This document shows positions 16,829 to 24,890 of a DNA stretch of 64,000 nt, in pieces. The notes below the pieces were generated by a model, which ran no database searches, was not told the origin of the DNA, and saw only the letters and a program-made list of their open reading frames with translations. How positions within the stretch are numbered: position 1 is the stretch's first letter; the number at the start of each line of letters is the position of its first letter. Both the position numbers and the translations under genes were made by a program. Origin of the DNA: Bacteroidota bacterium (GTDB taxonomy: Bacteria; Bacteroidota; Bacteroidia; B-17B0; Aurantibacillaceae); assembly GCA_016185125.1 (NCBI GenBank), contig JACPOC010000034.1, positions 56,012 to 120,011 on the forward strand, in the 5' to 3' direction.

Positions 16829-17269
16829 GTGGTGCTCAAAATATTTAACCACAGAGGTACAGAGAAAAAGAGAAATAATAAACACAGAGAAATATTTCCC
16901 TACGCGAACTATTTTACCCAAATTAGACCTGGGCAATATGTAGCAAGTAGTAGTTTAACTCTTAAAAGAGTTACCAAAAACATTATATTCAGTTTAATTT
17001 TGACGGCAAAAAAGATTAATATATAAATGGAAAAATAAGGATAACCTTTCTATTTAGTTTATAATACGAGTTTTAAAATAAAATATACTGACAGTTAAAT
17101 TGGGTTCAACTGTACAGTGCACAAGGTACAAATAGCAAGCAAGCGCACCCGGGCGGATGAATAAGGCTTCTGTAAAGTCAAGCTCGCTTAGCGGACAGAA
17201 ATTTTCATCCCGCAGACTTTACTATTTATAAATTAAATTCGATTTAAATGTCTATTTTTATGAGTCATA
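16829..17269. other. Gene-free 441-bp stretch with decayed repeat and inverted repeats
   Basis: No convincing gene is seen. It opens with AACCACAGAGGTACAGAGAA and a further ACACAGAGAAAT (16849-16893), like the CACAGAG intergenic repeats found in many genomes. A small palindrome AACTCTTAAAAGAGTT lies near 16958. ACAGTT..AACTGT pairs around 17090-17113. Two interleaved inverted repeats occupy 17153-17222: GCGGATGAA (17153-17161) with TTCATCCCGC (17204-17213), and GTAAAGTC (17172-17179) with GACTTTAC (17215-17222). The DNA looks more AT-rich than the flanking helicase gene. Confidence 0.6.
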
Positions 17270-19051
17270 ATGAAACTTTTTCTGAATTTAATATTTGAAG
17301 GCAATAGATTAGTAGTTTGGATTCAAAATAAATTAACACCTAAACAGTTTATAATCTTTAGTGCAATTCTAATTGGCTTAACTGCTGGTTTAGCGGCAGT
17401 CATTTTAAAGCTTTTTGTACATGGGATAATTGTCAAAATCGGTATTTTATCATCCAATAAACAGGTTGTTATCGCTTTATTTCCTATAATCGGTATTAGC
17501 TTATGCGCTTTATTTATTTATTACTTAAATGACAATAAACTTGGAAAAGGTTTAGCAAACATTTTATTTTCTATTGCAAAAAAATCTAGTATTTTACCAA
17601 AAGACCAAACCTATAGTCATATTATAACAAGTGCATTGACAATAGGTTTTGGTGGGTCGGCAGGATTAGAGTCTCCAATAGTAACAACAGGTTCCGCTAT
17701 TGGGTCTAATTTCGGACTCGCATACAAATTAAGTTATAAAGAACGTACCTTGCTTTTGGCATGCGGGGCAGCCGCAGGAATAGCGGGAGCTTTCAATACA
17801 CCGATAGCAGGCGTATTGTTTGCACTGGAAGTTTTACTGGTGGAAGCAAATATTTCCGCCTTTATTCCTATTCTAATTGCTGCAGCTGCTGGTGGCTTAT
17901 GTTCTAAAATTATTTTACACGAAGACGTTTTATTAAATTTTAAATTGCAACAGCCATTTGATTACAGAAATGTACCTTTTTATTTAGTTTTAGGTTTAAT
18001 AACAGGCTTAACATCTTATTACTATTCAAAAGTATTTATTGCCACTGAAAAATATTTCAAAAAATTTGAGAAAAAAAAACTACTTAAAGTGCTTATTAGT
18101 GGTTTGGGGTTATTTGTTTTAATTCTATTAGTACCACCTCTTTTTGGTGAAGGCTATATCACTATCAAATCACTATCAAACTTAAATACTGTTTCAATAT
18201 TCAATAATTCGTTTTTCTCTTTCAACGTTATGAACAAACCGATTTTATACAGTTTATTGATACTAGTTATTCTTTTAAAACCTTTAGCCACTGGCTTCAC
18301 ATTGGGTGGTGGCGGCAATGGTGGAAATTTTGCCCCTTCATTGTTTGTGGGCGCGTTTGTTGGATTTTTATTTTCTTCTCTTATAACGGATTTAGGATTT
18401 AATTTGCCTGTAAGTAATTTTACCATTGTTGCAATGGCAGGCATATTAAGTGGTATTTTTCACGCCCCTTTAACCGGTATATTTTTAATTGCTGAGATTA
18501 CTGGAGGCTATGAATTAATTATTCCTTTAATGATTGTTTCAGCATTAAGTTACGCTGTTTCAAAATATTTTATGCCCTTAAGCATTGACATGCTACAACT
18601 TTCCGAAAAAGAAAAAATTATAACAACTAACACAGACTCATACCTTTTAAGTAATATATCCATCGCTGAGTTTGTAGAACGTGACTTTACCGAAGTTCCC
18701 AAAAACATAAAGCTTAAAAAATTGGTTGAGCTCATTACTTTATCAAAAAGAAATATTTTCCCTGTTATTAACGACGAGGGTAATTTAAAAGGCTTAATTA
18801 CTATTGACGACATTCGAGATGTAATGTTCAAACAAGAACTCTATGACAAAATTTCCGTCAAAGAATTAATGCATCCACCTCGTTATATTATTAATGAAAA
18901 AGATGACATAAGCTCTGCAATGAAATTATTTGACGAGTCTCATCTTTGGAATATTCCAGTTGTTTTTCACGGTAAATATCAAGGCTTCATTTCTAAATCT
19001 ACAGTACTAGAAAAATACAGGAATATATTAATTCAAAGCTCCATCGAATAA
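17270..19051 (+). CDS. ClC-family chloride channel or transporter with CBS domain pair
   Basis: This 593-residue inner-membrane protein has about ten membrane helices followed by two CBS domains (from about residue 465). ClC marks include GFGGSAGLESPIV, which keeps the gating glutamate of the GxExP motif, the helix GIAGAFNTPIAGVLFALE, and GGNGGNFAPSLFVGA, the GxFxP-type anion site. The CBS pair (ERDFTEVP...GLITIDDIRDVMF and KELMHPPRYI...GFISKSTVLEKY) probably binds adenine nucleotides and tunes transport. Whether it is a channel or a chloride/proton exchanger cannot be read from sequence. Its codons look more AT-rich than those of the neighbours, hinting at acquisition or relaxed composition. 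Confidence 0.9.
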   Translation: MKLFLNLIFEGNRLVVWIQNKLTPKQFIIFSAILIGLTAGLAAVILKLFVHGIIVKIGILSSNKQVVIALFPIIGISLCALFIYYLNDNKLGKGLANILFSIAKKSSILPKDQTYSHIITSALTIGFGGSAGLESPIVTTGSAIGSNFGLAYKLSYKERTLLLACGAAAGIAGAFNTPIAGVLFALEVLLVEANISAFIPILIAAAAGGLCSKIILHEDVLLNFKLQQPFDYRNVPFYLVLGLITGLTSYYYSKVFIATEKYFKKFEKKKLLKVLISGLGLFVLILLVPPLFGEGYITIKSLSNLNTVSIFNNSFFSFNVMNKPILYSLLILVILLKPLATGFTLGGGGNGGNFAPSLFVGAFVGFLFSSLITDLGFNLPVSNFTIVAMAGILSGIFHAPLTGIFLIAEITGGYELIIPLMIVSALSYAVSKYFMPLSIDMLQLSEKEKIITTNTDSYLLSNISIAEFVERDFTEVPKNIKLKKLVELITLSKRNIFPVINDEGNLKGLITIDDIRDVMFKQELYDKISVKELMHPPRYIINEKDDISSAMKLFDESHLWNIPVVFHGKYQGFISKSTVLEKYRNILIQSSIE

Positions 19052-19198
19052 AGTCAAACACCAAAGTAAAACTATGTACCGACTAAGAGATGCTAACAGC
19101 GCAAACAAATGCCAATTATTAAATGTGTGCTTTAAATGAGTAAAACTGTTTGTACTCACTTAAATTTTAAATATATTTAACCAAGAAAAACTAAATAC

Positions 19199-21457
19199 AT
19201 GATTAAAAAACTATTTCTGTTGTGTTTATTTATAAATGGATTTTTAATTATAAAGGCACAAGCCAACTTAAATCCCGCTAAAGGCCGAACCTGCGCCACG
19301 CCTATTCCTTCAATAGAGTGGGATAACTGGTTTAACGCCGAGGTTGAAAAAACCAAAACAGCGGTAGCATCGGGTAAAACTTCGGCGGCCACTTACGTTA
19401 TTCCGGTGGTTGTTCACATCATACATAACGGACAGGCTGTTGGCGTTGCCGATAATATTACGCAAGCTCAGGTGATAGATCAAATAGCCATATTAAACGC
19501 CGATTTTGCAGGCACAGGGTTAAATAATGGAAATGCACCCGCTGTTTTTGCTCCGGCAAAAGCAGATTGTCAGATTTCATTTTGCCTGGCTGTAAAAGAT
19601 CCTACAGGCGGTATTTTGCCTGAACCGGGAATTGACCGGATTGACCGTAACAGCAAAGGATGGACTGCCGGGCCCTACGCCACGGCGTATATTAATTCAA
19701 CCATTAAACCAAACACTATTTGGGATCCGGTGCGTTATTGCAACATGTGGATAATGGATTTGGGCGGAGGCTTATTGGGTTATGCTACCTTTCCGGCAGG
19801 CACTACTTTACCCGGCATTACCGGTGTAGGAACTGCAACCAGCGATGGGGTGGTAATGCTGAATACCTCTTTTGGAAGTATTGGAACTGCAACCGCCCCA
19901 CCCTATCACAAAGGAAGAACCACCACGCATGAGGTAGGTCACTGGTTAGGATTACGCCATATTTGGGGTGATGGAACCTGCCTTACCGACTTTTGTAATG
20001 ACACTCCCCCCGCTCAAAATTCTAACTTCGGTTGTCCTGCTTTTCCATTTAACAATGGAGTTTGTGCGGGTAATACTACCGGAGAAATGACCATGAATTT
20101 TATGGATTACACGGATGATTTGTGTATGTATATGTTTACCCTTGATCAAAAAACAAGAGCACAAACAGCCATGACCCAGGGCACTTACCGAAGCCTTTTA
20201 GGCACCCACGGTTTATGCAGCACTGCTCCGCCCCCGCCACCCTCGCCACCCGTAGCCGCTTTTAATGTATCGGGGCAGCCTTGTGTTGGGCAATCTTTTG
20301 TTCCTACCAATAATACCTCGGGCGGGCCTCCACCCACTTATGTATGGTCGGCCTCACCTAGCGCCTCGTTTAGTCCAAACAACAATGTGCCAACTCCATC
20401 GGTTTCGTTTCCAACTCCCGGAAACTATGTATTGTATGTTACCGCTACCAATTCGGCGGGTACTTCCAGTTATTCTATGGCTTTTGCCGATGTTAAAGTT
20501 TGTCCGAAGCCTGCTATTTGTGTAGATACATTAGTGATGATAAAAAACACAGATACCTTAACCACTTATAAAGCTCCCAACAATCCAACTATAATAGGTT
20601 GCCAAACAGGGTACGCCGGATTTGCAACGGGCACCAATTGTTTTAAGGATAAAGAATACGCTCAATTTTTCTCTTCCTCCACTTATAGCGATACACCTTT
20701 TCCGCAGGTAAACAGTGTAATAGTTTTGTTTAATAAAGCAGGAACAAAAAGTACTTCCTCTAACGGGCCTGTGCTTAACTGCAGAATTTACGGGGGCAGT
20801 ACTTCGGGGCCAAGTTCACAAATAGGCGGTAATTCGCCGGCCTTGTTAGGAGCCATAGCAAGCAGCAGCACTGCTACCACGCAGGTTAGTTATATCGGCA
20901 ACCCTGCCTATGTTTTTCCGAGCGCAACAATTATTCCTTATAAATTTGATTTTACTAACCCGGTAGCGGTAGGTGCAAGCGGTTTTTTCGCCTCCATAGA
21001 AACCCCTTATACTTCGCCCAATGATTCTATGCAAATTTTTTCAAATACAAAACCTTCCAGTATTAACGATTCAAGCAGTTGGGTGCTTCAATACAACAAT
21101 AACTGGAAAACTTTACGTTACAACCGTTCGGCAAAAGTACAGCTGTCTATTTTACCTATTATAACCTGTAGGCCGGTGGTAGGTTTAGCAGAATACAATG
21201 CCTTTGCCGGCAATATTTCTATTATGCCAAACCCTAACAACGGGGTGTTTAACATTGCATTTACCTTTGTAAAAGCGCAACAAGTTACGGTAACTATTTA
21301 TAACGCGGTAGGCCGTCTAATTTCAAAAAATCAGTTTACTGATGTAAGCTCTCATGTGTTTAACGCTGATCTTAGCGCTGAGTGCGATGGTGTTTACATT
21401 ATGGAAATAAGTGATGGAACGCAAAAAATAAATAAGAAAATTATTATTGCTCATTAA
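19199..21457 (+). CDS. Secreted M43-family (pappalysin/cytophagalysin-like) zinc metalloprotease with T9SS type A sorting domain
   Basis: This 752-residue exported protease has a signal peptide of about 20 residues, then a catalytic domain to about 345. The zinc site HEVGHWLGLRH uses H244, H248 and H254 with catalytic E245, matching HExxHxxGxxH of metzincins, and the Met-turn MNFMDYTDD follows. A Pro-rich linker (PPPPPSPP) leads to a PKD-like domain at about 350-430, then a large region with no domain that I recognise. The final about 80 residues (IMPNPNNGVFNIAF ... VYIMEISDGTQKINKKIII) form the type A sorting signal. It is likely released or surface-held and degrades external protein. Confidence 0.9.
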   Translation: MIKKLFLLCLFINGFLIIKAQANLNPAKGRTCATPIPSIEWDNWFNAEVEKTKTAVASGKTSAATYVIPVVVHIIHNGQAVGVADNITQAQVIDQIAILNADFAGTGLNNGNAPAVFAPAKADCQISFCLAVKDPTGGILPEPGIDRIDRNSKGWTAGPYATAYINSTIKPNTIWDPVRYCNMWIMDLGGGLLGYATFPAGTTLPGITGVGTATSDGVVMLNTSFGSIGTATAPPYHKGRTTTHEVGHWLGLRHIWGDGTCLTDFCNDTPPAQNSNFGCPAFPFNNGVCAGNTTGEMTMNFMDYTDDLCMYMFTLDQKTRAQTAMTQGTYRSLLGTHGLCSTAPPPPPSPPVAAFNVSGQPCVGQSFVPTNNTSGGPPPTYVWSASPSASFSPNNNVPTPSVSFPTPGNYVLYVTATNSAGTSSYSMAFADVKVCPKPAICVDTLVMIKNTDTLTTYKAPNNPTIIGCQTGYAGFATGTNCFKDKEYAQFFSSSTYSDTPFPQVNSVIVLFNKAGTKSTSSNGPVLNCRIYGGSTSGPSSQIGGNSPALLGAIASSSTATTQVSYIGNPAYVFPSATIIPYKFDFTNPVAVGASGFFASIETPYTSPNDSMQIFSNTKPSSINDSSSWVLQYNNNWKTLRYNRSAKVQLSILPIITCRPVVGLAEYNAFAGNISIMPNPNNGVFNIAFTFVKAQQVTVTIYNAVGRLISKNQFTDVSSHVFNADLSAECDGVYIMEISDGTQKINKKIIIAH

Positions 21458-21501
21458 GGCTTCCGACAGTATTGCTTAATGCCTTAACCGCGCAATGTAT
21501 A

Positions 21502-22200
21502 ATGAAATACTTTAAGTTGCTCTTTATTGTTTCCGTTTTTTTGCTTTTTCAAAGCTGTATGCTTAGCGGAAGAATGACAAAGCTAATATCGGAATATTAC
21601 GCGCCAAAAAAAACATTAAGGGTAAGCGATAACAGCAATTGGCTAATAATAAAAACGGATAGTTTGCCAAGGATAAATGGCTATTGCCAAACGCGCTACA
21701 ACAGGTTTTTTACCGTTCCATTAATTATTTATACATACTCTGAAGAAAACATTGAATGCAGGGTTAATCCTAAAATGTATGTTAATTCAATCGTATCCGA
21801 AATAAACAGGCTAAGCCAATTGCCAAGTAACACAAAATTACTTGCTGGTAAGATTATAGAACTTTCGGTTAATAATATTCCCTCGGTTTTTAATCATAAT
21901 TACACTAACCATTACGTATCGCTGCAATTCTTTTTTCAAAATATTGGCTTATCCCTAACTAAAAACGAATTGCTTTATAAAGGAAATTGGCTGCGGGTGA
22001 GCTATAAAATCAAGGATGCGATTACCTTAACACTACTTAAACAAGGCTATTTAAGCGAACCTTTCAGCGGAGCTTATTATCTTAAAAATTACGGGCAAAG
22101 AAGAAAAATATTTGTAAAGAATTTTATAGAGCAATATGATAATGCACTCGAAAATTCATGCAAAATGATTGCGTTGAAACTAATAAATGAATTAGAATAA
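21502..22200 (+). CDS. Unknown lipoprotein
   Basis: I see no known domain in this 232-residue protein. The N-terminus MKYFKLLFIVSVFLLFQSCM is a lipoprotein signal with the lipidated cysteine at residue 19. The frame is open from a TTG at 21472, but the ATG at 21502 sits right at the signal peptide and is the better start. The mature part is mixed alpha/beta-looking and ends with a Glu/Asn-rich helix. It follows the protease gene by 44 bases and precedes the MBL hydrolase by 7, so it may share a transcript with either. Confidence 0.75.
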   Translation: MKYFKLLFIVSVFLLFQSCMLSGRMTKLISEYYAPKKTLRVSDNSNWLIIKTDSLPRINGYCQTRYNRFFTVPLIIYTYSEENIECRVNPKMYVNSIVSEINRLSQLPSNTKLLAGKIIELSVNNIPSVFNHNYTNHYVSLQFFFQNIGLSLTKNELLYKGNWLRVSYKIKDAITLTLLKQGYLSEPFSGAYYLKNYGQRRKIFVKNFIEQYDNALENSCKMIALKLINELE

Positions 22201-22207
22201 AAATTAT

Positions 22208-23047
22208 ATGAAACTATACTCAGTAAATGCCGGACATTTTAAATTAGACGGCGGTGCCATGTTTGGCGTAGTGCCTAAAAGCATCTGGAATAAAATAAAC
22301 CCTGCGGATGAAAATAACATGTGCAGTTGGGCTTTAAGATGTTTGTTGATTGAAGATGGAAAAAGGCTTATCCTCATTGATAACGGCATGGGTGATAAAC
22401 AAGATCAAAAGTTTTTTGGATATTATCATCTTCATGGAAATGACACGCTTCAAGCTTCATTAAAAAAACACGGCTTTGGTTTTAATGATATTACCGATGT
22501 TGTACTTACGCATTTGCATTTTGACCATTGCGGCGGGAGTATTAAATATAATGAAGATAAAACAAAGCTGGAGCCCGCTTTTAAAAACGCGGTTTATCAC
22601 TGTAATCAAAAACACTGGGAATGGGCAACCCACCCAAACGTTAGAGAGAAAGCCAGTTTTTTGAAAGAGAATATTATGCCTATTCAGCAAAGCGGACAGC
22701 TGAAATTTATTGATAAAGACACCGAGTTTATTACAGGGTTTTCATTTAAAGAAGTTCACGGGCATACCGAAGCCATGATGCTGCCAATTATTAATTATAA
22801 GGACACTACAATAGCCTATATGGCCGATCTGATACCAAGCGCGGGGCATTTGCCACTGCCGTATGTAATGGGTTACGATATGCGCCCTTTAGAAACTTTA
22901 AAAGAAAAGGAGTTGATTTTAAACGAAGCGCATGCCCATAACTGGACTTTGTTTTTTGAACACGATCCATTAATTGAATGCGTTACTCTTGAAAAAACTG
23001 AAAAAGGAATAAGAAAAAAAGATTCGCTTTTACTCAGCGAAATATAA
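22208..23047 (+). CDS. MBL-fold metallo-hydrolase
   Basis: This is a 279-residue metallo-beta-lactamase fold enzyme. The two-metal motif is LTHLHFDHCGG (HxHxDH), with later metal ligands in EVHGHTEAMM, YMADLIPS and the C-terminal FFEHDP. The overall plan is like that of N-acyl homoserine lactone lactonases and related hydrolases of the superfamily, but the substrate is not determined by these motifs. It ends 5 bases from the stop of the convergent secG gene, with no room for a separate terminator. Confidence 0.87.
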   Translation: MKLYSVNAGHFKLDGGAMFGVVPKSIWNKINPADENNMCSWALRCLLIEDGKRLILIDNGMGDKQDQKFFGYYHLHGNDTLQASLKKHGFGFNDITDVVLTHLHFDHCGGSIKYNEDKTKLEPAFKNAVYHCNQKHWEWATHPNVREKASFLKENIMPIQQSGQLKFIDKDTEFITGFSFKEVHGHTEAMMLPIINYKDTTIAYMADLIPSAGHLPLPYVMGYDMRPLETLKEKELILNEAHAHNWTLFFEHDPLIECVTLEKTEKGIRKKDSLLLSEI

Positions 23048-23052
23048 ATTAA

Positions 23053-23382
23053 TTATTTCACAGGCTTGTTAGAAACCGGTGCAGGTGCCTGTTGCTGAGG
23101 CGCAGGACTAACCGCGTTAGCCGCTTTTCTTTTAACGATAGAACCTTCTTCTTCTGAAGAGGATGTAACGCCGCTTTTTGGAGCCATTAACACACTTAAA
23201 ATAATTAAAACAATGGCTAAACCCCAAGTTGCTTTTTCAATAAACTCGGTGCCGCGTTTTACACCCATAATTTGGGTTGCCGCACCATATTGACTTTGAA
23301 TACCGCCGCCTTTTGAATTTTGCACCAACACTACTAATATTAACAGAACACAAACAATAATTATTAAAACAGAAAAAATCAT
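23053..23382 (-). CDS. secG: Preprotein translocase subunit SecG
   Basis: This 109-residue inner-membrane protein stimulates SecYEG translocation. It has the SecG plan: a first helix (FSVLIIIVCVLLILVVLVQ), the NSKGGGI loop, and a second helix (WGLAIVLIILSVLM), followed by a Pro/Gln-rich cytoplasmic tail (about residues 72-109) longer than in E. coli but usual in Bacteroidota. It is last in the minus-strand run that begins at miaB. Confidence 0.9.
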   Translation of the reverse strand: MIFSVLIIIVCVLLILVVLVQNSKGGGIQSQYGAATQIMGVKRGTEFIEKATWGLAIVLIILSVLMAPKSGVTSSSEEEGSIVKRKAANAVSPAPQQQAPAPVSNKPVK

Positions 23383-23393
23383 ACTAATATCTT

Positions 23394-24380
23394 TTAAGGG
23401 TTATTTTTTAAATTTTGAATTAGGGATGCAAAGTAAGCACTTTTTTGCGGAAATTTCAAACTTAATATTTCATAAGCTCTAACAGCTTTACCAATATTGC
23501 CCTGAAGCGCGTAAATCTTTGCAAGTGTCTCAGTTACAAGGTGTTCATTTTCAACCAAACTTTCTTTTGCTTTAAAATCTGATTTAAAAAACTTTTGTTC
23601 CTCCTTTTGGCGAATAGAACCGGGGTTTTTTTCAATTATTTTATCAATAAGAGCCTTCTTTTTCTCTTTGTCTTCTAAAAGGCCTTTTTCTTTTTGCTTA
23701 ACTTTTTCGGTTGTTTTTGTTTTTTCTTTATTAACTTCTACTTCAATTTCGAAGTAAGATTGTCCGTTGTTTTTCTTCAGAAACTGCAACCAGTCGCTAA
23801 AGTTATCAGGTTTTTCAATCGGGGTTTCAGATTTAAATACTTCATTGGTCTTTAAAATTTTCTTCTCAACAAAAGAGTTTACCAATGATCGTTTTATTTC
23901 CTGCTCAACAGATTTTTCATCCGATAGAGTTACTTTAGGCAGAGGTTCAGTAACAGTTTCCGCCTCTATAATTGATTTGGTTTCAGTTTTATTCTCCGGA
24001 AGTTCCATCTCAGCCTCCGCAACAATTGCAGCAGCCACTTTTATTTTTTCATTAAGATCTTCTTCCGTTTTAATTTCGGCAGATTTAAGAATATTCAGTT
24101 CACGGCTTGAACTATTTTCCGGTTCTTTTAATTCTTGCTCATTAAGATCAAGCGTGTGCAGAAGATTATAAAAATGATTTCGGTTAGAGACTACAATGGC
24201 TGTTTTTTTTAAACTTTGCTGATACACCGAAGTATCCCATTTTTTTGAGGCAATACTTAATAATAAGTGCGCCGCCTGAAAATAAGGAAAATCATGTACC
24301 AACTTTTGAAGATCGGGAATAGAATCTTTTGGTAAAAGACCGGGATCGTTAATGTATTTTAAAAACTCTTCCCTGCGCAT
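23394..24380 (-). CDS. TPR-like protein of the lptE-secG operon
   Basis: This 328-residue cytoplasmic protein has a conserved N-terminal helix block (FLKYINDPGLLPKDSIPDL ... FPYFQAAHLLLSIASKKW, about residues 6-50). A long Glu/Lys/Thr-rich, probably disordered middle follows (about 100-275), then a C-terminal TPR-like helix pair (LAKIYALQGNIGKAVRAYEI). Proteins of this plan are commonly found between lptE and secG in Bacteroidota, but their job is not known to me. Its ATG directly abuts the stop of lptE. Confidence 0.8.
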   Translation of the reverse strand: MRREEFLKYINDPGLLPKDSIPDLQKLVHDFPYFQAAHLLLSIASKKWDTSVYQQSLKKTAIVVSNRNHFYNLLHTLDLNEQELKEPENSSSRELNILKSAEIKTEEDLNEKIKVAAAIVAEAEMELPENKTETKSIIEAETVTEPLPKVTLSDEKSVEQEIKRSLVNSFVEKKILKTNEVFKSETPIEKPDNFSDWLQFLKKNNGQSYFEIEVEVNKEKTKTTEKVKQKEKGLLEDKEKKKALIDKIIEKNPGSIRQKEEQKFFKSDFKAKESLVENEHLVTETLAKIYALQGNIGKAVRAYEILSLKFPQKSAYFASLIQNLKNNP

Positions 24381-24890
24381 TTACCAGTTATTAAAGGCTT
24401 TGTTAAAAATATCTTCATTCAATTGCCTGTATATTTCAGCAACCAATTCTTGTTCTTTGGCTGTTATACTTTCATTGCTTTTAAAATCGGCGAATCTTGT
24501 AAACGCTTGCTCGAAACTTTTAGCAACGTCAAATTTATTAATATATTTTACCTGCACTGTTATGGTTAACCTGTTTAAACTTGCCATATCGGTGCTTTGA
24601 ACGGCAACCGGCGAAACGTTATAATCGGCGATGTATCCTTCAAATTGAAGATCGCCATTTTGTTTAACAAGTGCCAAACGTGTTTGCTGCGAAACAACAT
24701 CGCGTAATTTTTCGGTGAAACGCTGCGATAAACTGGGAGCGCCAAGTGTGGTGTTGTTTGCAAAAAAACCAACCGAAACTGTTTTGGCTTCTGCGGGAAT
24801 AGATGCGCCGCTTAAGGACATTGTAGGTTTGCACGCGTTATTAGCAAGCGCAACAGCGAATATCAAATATGCAAATACTTTCAAGTTCAT
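24381..24890 (-). CDS. lptE: LptE-family LPS-assembly lipoprotein
   Basis: This 169-residue outer-membrane lipoprotein is of the LptE type, the plug partner of LptD in placing LPS on the cell surface. The signal ends at an ANNAC lipobox (Cys at about residue 20). The mature part shows the family run KTVSVGFFANNTTLGAPSLS, followed by LSQRFTEKLRDVVSQQTRL and a strand-rich core. The Bacteroidota form is diverged from E. coli LptE, so the call leans on gene order (between a sigma-54 regulator and secG) as well as on motifs. Its ATG overlaps the stop of the phosphatase gene by one base (TAATG). Confidence 0.85.
   Translation of the reverse strand: MNLKVFAYLIFAVALANNACKPTMSLSGASIPAEAKTVSVGFFANNTTLGAPSLSQRFTEKLRDVVSQQTRLALVKQNGDLQFEGYIADYNVSPVAVQSTDMASLNRLTITVQVKYINKFDVAKSFEQAFTRFADFKSNESITAKEQELVAEIYRQLNEDIFNKAFNNW

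Noticed and set aside
17100..17269. Fluoride riboswitch ahead of the ClC gene
   Set aside because: The conserved riboswitch core (GGCGAUG ... CUGAUGGCCUCUAC type) is not present, and the protein keeps the GxExP glutamate rather than the fluoride-type changes.
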